From Acidobacteriota bacterium (lineage in GTDB: Bacteria > Acidobacteriota > Terriglobia > Bryobacterales > Bryobacteraceae), in the NCBI GenBank assembly GCA_026394095.1, contig JAPKYY010000208.1:1-8787 (forward strand): DNA of 8,787 nucleotides, given 5' to 3'. Below the pieces are notes generated by a model, which searched no databases, had not been told where the DNA came from, and was given only the letters and a program-made list of their open reading frames with translations. Both the position numbers and the translations under genes were made by a program. Below are positions 1 to 8,710 of the stretch, one piece after another. The number at the start of each line of letters is the position of its first letter. Position 1 is the first letter of the stretch.

Positions 1-516
1 ATCTCCTGGAGCGAAACAGAATACTTGCGCGATATAGCCGAGCAACTTTTCCCGGCCAGTGCACAGATGCCAACTGTCGGCTGCTTTAGTTCTCTGAGGC
101 CTCTACTGGCTGCTGTAGGCAAGAGCGCCAGCGCCACCAGCCGTGAACACCAGATTGGTTTCCGGGCTGATGGAGTGCTTGAAATCAAGGGTGGCAAGTA
201 CACAACTTACCGAGCGATGGCAGAGGAAGCGGCGAATCTTGTCTGCACCAAAATTGCTCCTGACGACGCACTTGCCACAATCTTTCCCACCCGAACAACT
301 CCTTTTGCCGTTTCAACAAAAAGGCCCAAAACAATCGAAGCCCGCATTGCATGGGCTAAGGCCGAAGAGGGTTGTCCTGATCTTGAGGCATTCATGACTT
401 GCTCGACCAACTGGGCCTGGCAGAAGCGCTGGACTCTGGAAGATCTGGCTCCAATCGCTGCTGCCTTCGGAGGGGGTGCCGAGGCATTTCTCGAGCTTCA
501 TTCCCCATGCGAGTAG
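1..516 (+). CDS. glpD: Aerobic glycerol-3-phosphate dehydrogenase, C-terminal part (start lies outside the window)
   Basis: The reading frame is open from base 1 and ends at TAG 514-516, so about 171 C-terminal residues are present. The family oxidises sn-glycerol 3-phosphate to dihydroxyacetone phosphate with FAD and passes electrons to quinone at the inner membrane. The visible stretch contains the recognisable FSSLRPLL segment, the SREH motif, and the GGKYTTYRAMAEE segment that in this family belongs to the C-terminal part of the FAD domain, followed by a helical C-terminal domain ending in KRWTLEDLAPIAAAFGGG. The N-terminal dinucleotide-binding motif is not in the window. An in-frame TTG at 25 is internal, not a start. 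The end overlaps the next gene by 10 bases, which suggests translational coupling. The family call rests on these motifs and is fairly secure; the extreme C-terminus is less conserved. Confidence 0.85.
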   Translation: MSWSETEYLRDIAEQLFPASAQMPTVGCFSSLRPLLAAVGKSASATSREHQIGFRADGVLEIKGGKYTTYRAMAEEAANLVCTKIAPDDALATIFPTRTTPFAVSTKRPKTIEARIAWAKAEEGCPDLEAFMTCSTNWAWQKRWTLEDLAPIAAAFGGGAEAFLELHSPCE

Positions 517-1370
517 TCGACCGCTTTTGGATCATTCTTCGTCATGCTGCAGTCTCGACCTATCGCAACGGGTTGATCGATATTGCCAAGGGAGCAGCAT
601 TTTCCTTGCTCTTAAGCTTCTTCCCGGTCTTAACGACTCTGGCAACTGTGCTGGTGCAGGCAAATGCCGAACGTGTCTCACAGGCGATTGCAAAATTTCT
701 TTTTGAAGTTGTGCCTCCGGGCACCGAAGACCTTGTGCAGTACGCGTTTACCCTTCGGGGTGCCAGGCCGAACTGGCTGATTGCCGGTGCAGCGGTTGTT
801 TCAGTGTGGTCGGCTAGTGATGTCATTGTCAGCCTGATGTCCGGTTTTCAGGCGGCCTACCGCACCCCGAATACGAGAGGGTTTTGGCACCAGCGCTGGG
901 TTGCGATTTTGCTGGTATTCTCCGCCATTCTGCCTGCGCTGGGGGCCTCGCTATTGCTTGTTTTCAGTGAAAGGATTGCGGCTTTTGTGCTCTTCTGGTT
1001 CAACCTTCTAGACGCAGGGACTTTCCTGTCGGGATTAGTGAGTTTTCTCAGCCGGGTTGTCTCCAGTACTATCGCAATTGCCACACTGGTGATTGTGACC
1101 AGCTGGCTTTACCGCTTTGCTCCCAGCCTGCCCAAACGATGGAAGCGTGTCTGGCCGGGCGCCATGGTGGCAACTGTACTTTGGAGCCTTGCCACCCTCG
1201 GTTTCGGCTGGTATGTTCGCAATATCGCTACCTACAACATCATGTATGGCAGCATCGGCGCGGCGATTGCACTGCTGATCTGGATGTACATGCTTAGCCT
1301 GATTGCTCTTTTTGGTTGCACCTACAATGCCGAGACGGAGAAACTAAAGAAGGAGGGCATCATCGAATGA
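507..1370 (+). CDS. YihY/virulence factor BrkB family inner-membrane protein
   Basis: A 287-residue polytopic membrane protein of the usual length for the YihY/BrkB (formerly RNase BN-like) family, whose molecular function is not settled. Hydrophobic segments lie at about 30-50, 90-112, 131-153, 185-203, 216-236 and 249-272, giving about six transmembrane helices. The early ...AKGAAFSLLLSFFPVL region and the last helix, which begins YNIMYGSIGAAIALLIWMYM and ends with YNAE, are the family hallmarks. The frame is open further upstream to an ATG at 399, but that start would overlap glpD by over 100 bases and add a non-family N-terminus; ATG 507 puts MRVVDRFW at the start, as expected. No good Shine-Dalgarno sequence precedes 507, so coupling to glpD termination (10-base overlap) is likely. 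The stop overlaps the next start as ATGA. Not an RNase: that old name came from a misassignment. Confidence 0.85.
   Translation: MRVVDRFWIILRHAAVSTYRNGLIDIAKGAAFSLLLSFFPVLTTLATVLVQANAERVSQAIAKFLFEVVPPGTEDLVQYAFTLRGARPNWLIAGAAVVSVWSASDVIVSLMSGFQAAYRTPNTRGFWHQRWVAILLVFSAILPALGASLLLVFSERIAAFVLFWFNLLDAGTFLSGLVSFLSRVVSSTIAIATLVIVTSWLYRFAPSLPKRWKRVWPGAMVATVLWSLATLGFGWYVRNIATYNIMYGSIGAAIALLIWMYMLSLIALFGCTYNAETEKLKKEGIIE
1351..1356 (+). promoter_or_regulatory. Strong ribosome binding site for the 56-residue small protein
   Basis: AGGAGG, a perfect match to the anti-Shine-Dalgarno complement, sits 10 bases before ATG 1367, inside the end of the preceding membrane-protein gene. It is the best such site in the window and fixes the start of the small gene at 1367 over the in-frame ATG at 1316. 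Confidence 0.7.
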
Positions 1371-1537
1371 AGAGCAAGAAGCCAACGACGGTGATTATCG
1401 CCAAGGCCCCCAAGAAACGAAACCACGCTGCGCGTGTCATAAACCAGAAGGCGCAGACGATCGAAGACGGGCCGCGCCGTCAGGGAACACGCAAGGCCAA
1501 AGACATCGCAGTCCTCAAGGATCAGGGAGTTATTTAG
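1367..1537 (+). CDS. Small, highly basic hypothetical protein (56 residues)
   Basis: I do not recognise this protein. It has 56 residues, with 15 Lys/Arg (clustered in the first 20 residues and around 37-45) against 4 Asp/Glu, no hydrophobic segment long enough for a membrane helix, no cysteine and no signal peptide. Composition suggests a largely disordered, cationic protein that might bind nucleic acid or ribosomes; that is inference only. Support for it being real: a perfect AGGAGG 10 bases upstream, an ATGA overlap with the end of the membrane-protein gene, a stop only 6 bases before uvrB, and no space left over if it is removed. It is translated between two coupled genes and may feed ribosomes to uvrB. 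An alternative is that it is a conserved spacer ORF of limited phylogenetic spread. Confidence 0.65.
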   Translation: MKSKKPTTVIIAKAPKKRNHAARVINQKAQTIEDGPRRQGTRKAKDIAVLKDQGVI

Positions 1538-1543
1538 CAAGCA

Positions 1544-3562
<2,019 letters not shown>

Positions 3563-4340
3563 AGGTTCCGTAACTCAATCCTGGGTTGGTAAATTGCCTG
3601 GCTTGAAAAAGAATCTGGGTCCGGTTCGAGGTGTGTCCCTACGCAACGCCAGCCGGGCGGTGAATGTGATGAAGGCTGGTACGGCTTCTGACGATTACGC
3701 TGAGTTGTTGAAATGCGAGGTGGTGCTGGTTGGGGTGCCCGATGCCAAGCTGCCAGCCTGGGTGGATGAGTTGCTGAATTGCGGCCATAACTTCAAAAAA
3801 GTAAGTTTTGTGGTGTGCTCCAATCGTCTGGATAGCGAAGCTTTGTCAGCCCTAAAGTGCAGAGGTGCAAACACAGCTTCATTGAGCGAGATGGAAGGCT
3901 TCGCCGGGAAGAGGTATCTATTTGAGGGCGATAACGTTGCACTGCACCGCGTCAGGCGATTGGTGGAAGAAGAAGGCACTGCGCGAATCGTTGAGATGAA
4001 TCTCCGGATGAGGCCAGTCTACGAAGCAGGCTTGAGCTTTGCAGCCGGCATGACCTTCCCCATGATTGCCGCGGCGGTAGATGTGATGCGTGCAGCCGGC
4101 ATTCATGCCAAGGTGGCGGAGAGTACGGTAGAAACCGCTGTCATAGGAGCGCTGCGAGCTTATCTCAGGGCTGGGAAAAGGGGCTGGACAGGACCTGTCG
4201 CCCGTGCCGATCGAGATGAATTGAGGCGGCAGTATCAGGCAGTGTTTGACATTGATGCCAGTCTCGCCGAGATGTTTCTCAAGATCGCGGTTGACTATCT
4301 GGCCGAGTCTGCCGCCAAGCCTCGCAAGAAAGTGGATTAG

Positions 4341-4371
4341 CGGGCAGGCAGAAAGGTTCCCATCATGCCCG
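4341..4371 (+). promoter_or_regulatory. Possible hairpin in the leader of the NagA-like gene
   Basis: CGGGCA at 4341-4346 and TGCCCG at 4366-4371 form a perfect 6-base GC-rich stem with a 19-base loop. The loop contains the only Shine-Dalgarno-like sequence of the gap (AAAGG, 4352-4356). No U-run follows, so it does not look like an intrinsic terminator. It could modulate translation, but a 6-base stem can occur by chance. I saw no convincing -35/-10 promoter in this gap. Confidence 0.25.
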
Positions 4372-4388
4372 GCATCGTAGCATGGTGA
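4365..4388 (+). other. Possible 7-codon leader ORF coupled to the NagA-like gene
   Basis: ATG 4365 opens a 7-codon frame (MPGIVAW) that ends at TGA 4386-4388. That stop overlaps an in-frame start of the NagA-like gene, ATG 4388, as TGATG, a classic termination-reinitiation arrangement. AAAGG at 4352-4356 is 8 bases before ATG 4365 but 25 or more bases before any candidate start of the main gene. So the ribosome binding site fits the short ORF better than the gene it precedes. No conservation evidence is available here. Confidence 0.3.
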
Positions 4389-5566
4389 TGAAAATGAAAT
4401 TATGCTTCCACGGTGAGCTGATACTGCCTGACTGTAGCCTGCCGGACAGGTACCTTGTAACGGAGTCTGGCCGGATTCTGTCAATTGATCCAGTTGCTCC
4501 CCCAGGTGTCGAGATTATCGAGGGAACTTATGTCGCCCCTGGATTTGTTGATTTGCATGTTCATGGAGGCGCAGGTGCCGACTTCATGGATGGCACAAGC
4601 GATGCGGTGAGGATCGCAAATCGCGCTCATGCGAGGCACGGAACAACCACGATCTTCCCGACTACAACCACGGGAAGTACTGACGAACTGGCGGCCATGC
4701 TTGCGGCCTGCGCGGAAGTGAAGTCGGGCTGGAGCGTGCGTGATGGAGCACGCATTGGAGGCGTGCACTACTACGGCCCTTATTTTGCAGAAGACAAAGT
4801 GGGTTGTCATTCTGTGGATGGCCGTCGCGACCCTGACCCTGCGGAATACGGAGCATTTCTGGCCTTGGGGCTAATTCGAATTGCTACCTGTGCCGCTGAA
4901 CTGGATGGAGCTGAAGCCTTCTACCGGGCGGCGGCCGAACATGGGTGCCTGGTGACCTGTGGACATTCGAATTCCACCTGGAGCGAGATGGCCCGCGCCT
5001 ATGCCGCAGGGATGCGTCATGTCGATCATTTCTGGTGCGCCATGAGTTCTGTTGCGTCGCTACGAGCTCGTTACGGCACGCCGATGCAGGCCAGCATGGA
5101 GCAGTTTGTTCTGGCACATGCCGAGATGAGCACCGAGGTGATCGCCGATGGCTGCCATTTGTCGCCGGAGCTGCTTGAGTTTGCCTATCGCATGAAAGGC
5201 GCAGAGCGGCTCTGTCTTGTAACCGATGCCAATCGTGCGCTCGACCTTCCTCCTGGCCGCTATCGTTTTGGACACCAGGAGAGCGGGTCGTGGTTTGAGA
5301 GCGATGGCAGGGTTGGCTTTGTTGCCGGGCAAGGGTTGGCGAGTTCGGTGGTTGGGATGGATCATATGGTTCGTGTGATGGCGCGAGATACTACGGCGAC
5401 ACTGCCTGAAGTGATCCGCATGGCCAGCCTGACTCCCGCTGAACGAGCTGGCATCGCTGCCGATGCTGGCAGCCTTGAGCCAGGCAAGCTTGCCGATGTG
5501 CTGATCCTCAACGACGGCCTTGAGGTAGAGCGGGTCTATCTGGGCGGCGAGCGCTTAGACTGGTAG
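4382..5566 (+). CDS. NagA-like amidohydrolase (annotated by homology as N-acetylglucosamine-6-phosphate deacetylase; substrate uncertain)
   Basis: A 394-residue cytoplasmic enzyme of the amidohydrolase superfamily closest to NagA, which removes acetate from N-acetylglucosamine 6-phosphate. Counting from ATG 4382: PGFVDLHVHGGAGADFMDG carries the HxH pair (His59, His61); GTTTIFPTTTT at 87-97; CGHSN with His195; VDHFWCAMS with His216; DGCH with His259; and LVTDA with the catalytic Asp282. All of these match NagA. The exception is the segment normally written HLEGP, which reads HYYGP at 129-133, so Tyr131 replaces the glutamate that binds metal in characterised NagA enzymes. The C-terminal EPGKLADVLIL strand closes the small beta domain. 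Starts at 4382, 4388 and 4394 are all in frame; 4388 overlaps the stop of a possible leader ORF. A gene for a membrane-anchored protein follows after 4 bases, then a sugar kinase. Whether it is a true NagA or a sister family with another substrate cannot be decided here, so I give no gene symbol. Confidence 0.75.
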   Translation: MVMKMKLCFHGELILPDCSLPDRYLVTESGRILSIDPVAPPGVEIIEGTYVAPGFVDLHVHGGAGADFMDGTSDAVRIANRAHARHGTTTIFPTTTTGSTDELAAMLAACAEVKSGWSVRDGARIGGVHYYGPYFAEDKVGCHSVDGRRDPDPAEYGAFLALGLIRIATCAAELDGAEAFYRAAAEHGCLVTCGHSNSTWSEMARAYAAGMRHVDHFWCAMSSVASLRARYGTPMQASMEQFVLAHAEMSTEVIADGCHLSPELLEFAYRMKGAERLCLVTDANRALDLPPGRYRFGHQESGSWFESDGRVGFVAGQGLASSVVGMDHMVRVMARDTTATLPEVIRMASLTPAERAGIAADAGSLEPGKLADVLILNDGLEVERVYLGGERLDW

Positions 5567-5570
5567 CGAT

Positions 5571-6662
5571 ATGCCCGCCTGCCGTGGATCGATCAGCGCG
5601 CTACTGCTTTTTGATGTAGCCGAAGAACTGGACCTGAAGGAACTGCGCAGTCTGTTGGGCTCGGCTGCGCCGGTACGGTCACCTGAATTCCGTCAGCCGG
5701 CCCCGGTTTATGTCCGCTACGAACAGGCCCCTGTTGCCGAGCCAACAGATTCTTTTCATCTGGCCACGGGTGAATCTGTTGATGCCCGCTTGCGGTACTT
5801 CGAGTATGGGGTAGTTAGCCTTGAGATTGAGCTTCATTTTCACTGCGAATGGCCTGAATTGATTGCGCTCTCGCATCGGTGGATTGAAGCGGGAGAAGTG
5901 GAACAGAGGGGCCTTGAGATTGCGCGCCGCCACGTCAATCGAATCAAGTCTGCGGTGAAGAAGCCCTATGCAGAATGGCTCGATGAGGCTTATTATGTGG
6001 TGCATCTGCATGAGGTGCGGGGCGAGGACGGTGCCTTGCTAACCGGGCCGGAACTGTTGACCCAACATGGTAGTGATCTGGCCCAAATCCTGCGCGGAGA
6101 GACACAGGCACTTTCGGAGGGAGAACAGAAAGAGATCCTCTCGTCGAGCCTTTCCTATTTTCCAGCCGATGCCTTGCTGGTGGGCTGGCTGGCAGCAGTG
6201 GTTTACGATACGCCCCATGCGGCAGCACCGATTCTGGATCTTCTGGAATACGCCAATTCGCAGCTGCTTGAATACCGGCGCTATGACGAAATTCTGTCTG
6301 GGGTACTGAAGCATGCTTATGGCGAACTGGATCGCCGGGGCGGGGTTTGGGCGAGCTGGCGGCTGGCGCGAGAAGCCAAGCAGATGAACCGCTTGCGCCT
6401 TGAGGTGATCGAACTGACCGAGCGCACCGACAACGCCATCAAATTCCTGAGTGACATGTTCTATGCCCGTGCCTACCGGCTGGCAGCAGCCAAAGTCGGT
6501 GCCAATGACTATCGCAATCTGGTGGATCAGAAGCTAAAGACTGCGGGTGAACTCTATCACTTCATGGTGAGTGAATTCCGGGAGGCGCGCAGCTTTCTGC
6601 TGGAGTTGACGATCGTGATAATCCTGATCATCGAATTGATTCCGATTCTCAAGGTAAAGTAG
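5571..6662 (+). CDS. RMD1/DUF155-like protein with a C-terminal membrane anchor
   Basis: A 363-residue protein of unknown function. The N-terminal part has SALLLFDVAEELDLKELRSLLG (9-30) and GESVDARLRYFEYGVVSLEIEL (68-88), an alpha/beta pattern like the FxYGVVV region of RMD1/DUF155 proteins. Residues 195-330 are helical and rich in charged residues (LLEYANSQLLEYRRYDEIL, RLAREAKQMNRLRLEVIELTERTDNAIKFL), probably coiled coil. Residues 341-360 form one hydrophobic helix, LLELTIVIILIIELIPIL, with a two-lysine tail (KVK), so it is likely a tail-anchored inner-membrane protein facing the cytoplasm. This architecture is that of RMD1, known from yeast mitochondria (Rmd1, Rmd8 and relatives) and many bacteria, but I assign it by layout and not by a decisive motif. 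It begins 4 bases after the NagA-like gene and ends 6 bases before the kinase; no clear ribosome binding site, so coupled translation is likely. Confidence 0.6.
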   Translation: MPACRGSISALLLFDVAEELDLKELRSLLGSAAPVRSPEFRQPAPVYVRYEQAPVAEPTDSFHLATGESVDARLRYFEYGVVSLEIELHFHCEWPELIALSHRWIEAGEVEQRGLEIARRHVNRIKSAVKKPYAEWLDEAYYVVHLHEVRGEDGALLTGPELLTQHGSDLAQILRGETQALSEGEQKEILSSSLSYFPADALLVGWLAAVVYDTPHAAAPILDLLEYANSQLLEYRRYDEILSGVLKHAYGELDRRGGVWASWRLAREAKQMNRLRLEVIELTERTDNAIKFLSDMFYARAYRLAAAKVGANDYRNLVDQKLKTAGELYHFMVSEFREARSFLLELTIVIILIIELIPILKVK

Positions 6663-6668
6663 CGATTG

Positions 6669-8135
6669 ATGAACTCTGCCCTGGTGGTCAGCTTCGACGC
6701 TGGCACAACTTCAGTCAAAACCCTTGTATTCGATCAAACGGCAAGGCCTGTCATTACGACGACCCAGATTGGTTACGACCTGCACACGACTTCCGATGGT
6801 GGTGTCGAGATACAAGCCTCCGACCTGCTTGCCGCCGCTTTGGCCAGTCTTGATCAGGCGCACAAAGCGCTGGCACAACTGGGCCGCAAGCCGGACGCAG
6901 TGTCGATGTGTACCTTCTGGCATTCCTTTCTTGGCGTCGATAGCAACGGCAAGCCCTCCAGCCCGATCCTGCATTTACTCGACACCCGCAGCCAGCCGGC
7001 GGCCGAGAAGCTCAAGCGCGATCTGGACGAGTCGGTTTTTCATTCGCGCGTAGGTACGGTTTTTCATCCCAGCTACTGGCCCGCAAAAATGATGTGGCTG
7101 CGCGAGCAGCGTCACGAATGGTTTGAGGCCTCGGCGCAGTGGATGAGCTTTGGCGAATATCTGTTTCTTGAGTTCTTTGGCCGCGCTCATGCAGCGACTT
7201 CGATGTTGTCGGCTACGGGTCTATGGAACTCGAACACCCAAAGCTATGATGCTGAGCTTGTTGCGCATCTGGGCTTGAGGCCTGAACAATTGGCCGATCT
7301 GAGCCTGCTCGATCAGCCGGCGCAAGGATTGCTGCCTGCCTATGCCGAACGTTGGCCGCTGTTTGCAGAGATCCCGTGGTTTCCTTCGATTGGTGATGGG
7401 GCCGCCAACAATATCGGCTGTGGCTGTGACACGCCTAACGAGTTTGCCTTGATGGTGGGTACTACCGGTGCGATGCGGGCGGTCTTTGAGCGGCCGCACG
7501 TTGATATTCCGCAAGGCCTTTGGTGTTATCGCCTCGACCCGCGGCGATTTGTTCTTGGTGGTGCTTTGTCCAACGGCGGCAAGGTATTTGAATGGGTAAT
7601 GGAACGCTTTCAGATGCCGGCAGACTGGGAGCACCAGCTGTCGCAAATCACACCTGGGTCGCATGGCTTGACGGTGATGCCGCTCTTTGCCGGCGAACGC
7701 AGCACGAAGTGGCGGGCTGATGCGCGTGGCGCGATCACGGGTTTGAATCTCAATACGACGCCAGTCGAGATTCTGGCTGCTTCGCTCGAATCGGTGGCCC
7801 TTCGCTTTCGTCTGCTCTATGACATCCTTTCTGACCGGCTGGGTGCGCCTGAACGTGTGATCGCCACTGGTGAGGCACTGCGCAAATCGACCGTCTGGAC
7901 GCAAATGATGGCTGATGCGCTGGGGCGCCCTGTTGTTGCGAGCCTCGAGAAAGAGACTTCTGCCCGGGGTGCTGCGATGCTGGCCCTCGAGCGAATCGGC
8001 GCGGTTGCCCATTTGAGCGAGATTCCTTCAACCACAGGGGATACCTTTCTGCCGAGGCCACAGTTTGCCGATGCTTACGCGCGACTGCTCGAAGAACAGA
8101 AAACGCTCTATCGCCGTCTCTTTGAGACTCCCTAG
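6669..8135 (+). CDS. FGGY-family carbohydrate kinase, gluconokinase-like
   Basis: A 488-residue cytoplasmic sugar kinase of the FGGY family (ATP-dependent phosphorylation of gluconate, xylulose, glycerol and similar polyols), of normal length. From ATG 6669: the N-terminal phosphate loop FDAGTTS at 9-15; the sugar-contact D-T-R at 105-107; KMMWLREQ and EYLFLEFFG as in gluconate kinases; catalytic Asp243 in GDGAANNIGCG (242-252); the ATP-site MVGTTGAMR at 262-270; SNGGKVFEWV; and ATGEALRKSTVWTQMMADALGRPV near the C-terminus, the FGGY signature region. The usual W-x-D-x-R reads LLDTR, with leucine in place of tryptophan, so the true substrate is open. A TTG at 6666 is directly before ATG 6669; the ATG is preferred. 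It is the third gene of a tight unit with the NagA-like and membrane-anchored genes. A role in phosphorylating a sugar that the NagA-like enzyme then processes is possible but not shown. Confidence 0.85.
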   Translation: MNSALVVSFDAGTTSVKTLVFDQTARPVITTTQIGYDLHTTSDGGVEIQASDLLAAALASLDQAHKALAQLGRKPDAVSMCTFWHSFLGVDSNGKPSSPILHLLDTRSQPAAEKLKRDLDESVFHSRVGTVFHPSYWPAKMMWLREQRHEWFEASAQWMSFGEYLFLEFFGRAHAATSMLSATGLWNSNTQSYDAELVAHLGLRPEQLADLSLLDQPAQGLLPAYAERWPLFAEIPWFPSIGDGAANNIGCGCDTPNEFALMVGTTGAMRAVFERPHVDIPQGLWCYRLDPRRFVLGGALSNGGKVFEWVMERFQMPADWEHQLSQITPGSHGLTVMPLFAGERSTKWRADARGAITGLNLNTTPVEILAASLESVALRFRLLYDILSDRLGAPERVIATGEALRKSTVWTQMMADALGRPVVASLEKETSARGAAMLALERIGAVAHLSEIPSTTGDTFLPRPQFADAYARLLEEQKTLYRRLFETP

Positions 8136-8152
8136 ATGCGAAAATAGCGGCA

Positions 8153-8710
8153 ATGCCTTCTGAACTCAGCCCCGAGCTGCAAGCGCGTGCCGCAAAGATC
8201 CAGGTTCTTCTGATGGACGTCGATGGTGTACTCACCGACGGCCGTCTCTACAACATCCCGTTTCCGGATGGATCGATCCTTGAGACCAAAGCATTTGATT
8301 CCCAGGACGGCATTGCCCTGCAGTGGCTGAGCTGGCACGGGATTGTTACCGGTGTGATCTCGGGCCGCGTGTCACCTGCTACGGCCGAGCGTGCCCGTCA
8401 GGCCAAGATGAAGTATGTCTATCAGGGCCACATAGAGAAGATTCCCATTCTCGACGAGATCATGGCTGATTTGCAGGTTTCTCCGGAAAACGTTGCCTAC
8501 ATCGGAGACGACTTTACCGATGTCGTGATCTATAACCGTGTTGGCCTTAGTTTTGCCACCGCCAATGCCCGCGAGGAAGTGAAACGCTCTGCGCAGGTGA
8601 CGACTTCTGCCAAAGGTGGAGAAGGGGCAGTGCGTGAGGTCTGCGAATTGATTCTGAAGGCCAAGGGTATCTGGCCGGAAATTCTCAAAAAGTACGAAAT
8701 CCATGTCTGA
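8153..8710 (+). CDS. kdsC: KdsC-type HAD phosphatase (3-deoxy-D-manno-octulosonate 8-phosphate phosphatase)
   Basis: A 185-residue HAD-superfamily phosphatase without a cap domain, the size of KdsC, which hydrolyses Kdo 8-phosphate to Kdo for lipopolysaccharide synthesis and works as a tetramer in the cytoplasm. Motif I DVDGVLTDG at 22-30 holds the nucleophile Asp22 and acid/base Asp24. Motif II is ISGR with Ser70, followed by a conserved SPA. Motif III is Lys96. Motif IV is GDDFTD at 118-123. The KGGEGAVREVCELIL tail (154-168), which in this family closes the neighbouring active site, is present. The related phosphatase fused to or near CMP-sialic-acid and KdnB-type genes shares these motifs, so a different sugar phosphate remains possible. 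No other Kdo gene is in the window. It starts 17 bases after the kinase stop without a clear ribosome binding site and overlaps the next gene by 8 bases. Confidence 0.85.
   Translation: MPSELSPELQARAAKIQVLLMDVDGVLTDGRLYNIPFPDGSILETKAFDSQDGIALQWLSWHGIVTGVISGRVSPATAERARQAKMKYVYQGHIEKIPILDEIMADLQVSPENVAYIGDDFTDVVIYNRVGLSFATANAREEVKRSAQVTTSAKGGEGAVREVCELILKAKGIWPEILKKYEIHV

Noticed and set aside
399..506. Upstream extension of the YihY-like protein to ATG 399
   Set aside because: It would overlap glpD by over 100 bases and add an N-terminus (rich in Arg, Gly and Cys) not seen in the family; ATG 507 fits family length and start.
1316..1366. Upstream extension of the small basic protein to ATG 1316
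   Set aside because: The perfect AGGAGG at 1351-1356 is correctly spaced only for ATG 1367; the extension reads through the conserved end of the membrane protein in another frame.
3918..4484. Antisense open frame (188 codons) spanning the gap before the NagA-like gene
   Set aside because: It covers the end of one supported gene and the start of another, with no recognisable motif or clear ribosome binding site.
7221..8012. Long antisense open frame (263 codons) opposite the FGGY kinase gene
   Set aside because: The sense strand encodes a full kinase with all motifs; the antisense product is Arg/His/Pro-rich and unlike any family I know.
8136..8152. Possible terminator between the kinase gene and kdsC
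   Set aside because: The 17-base gap has no stable inverted repeat followed by a T-run.
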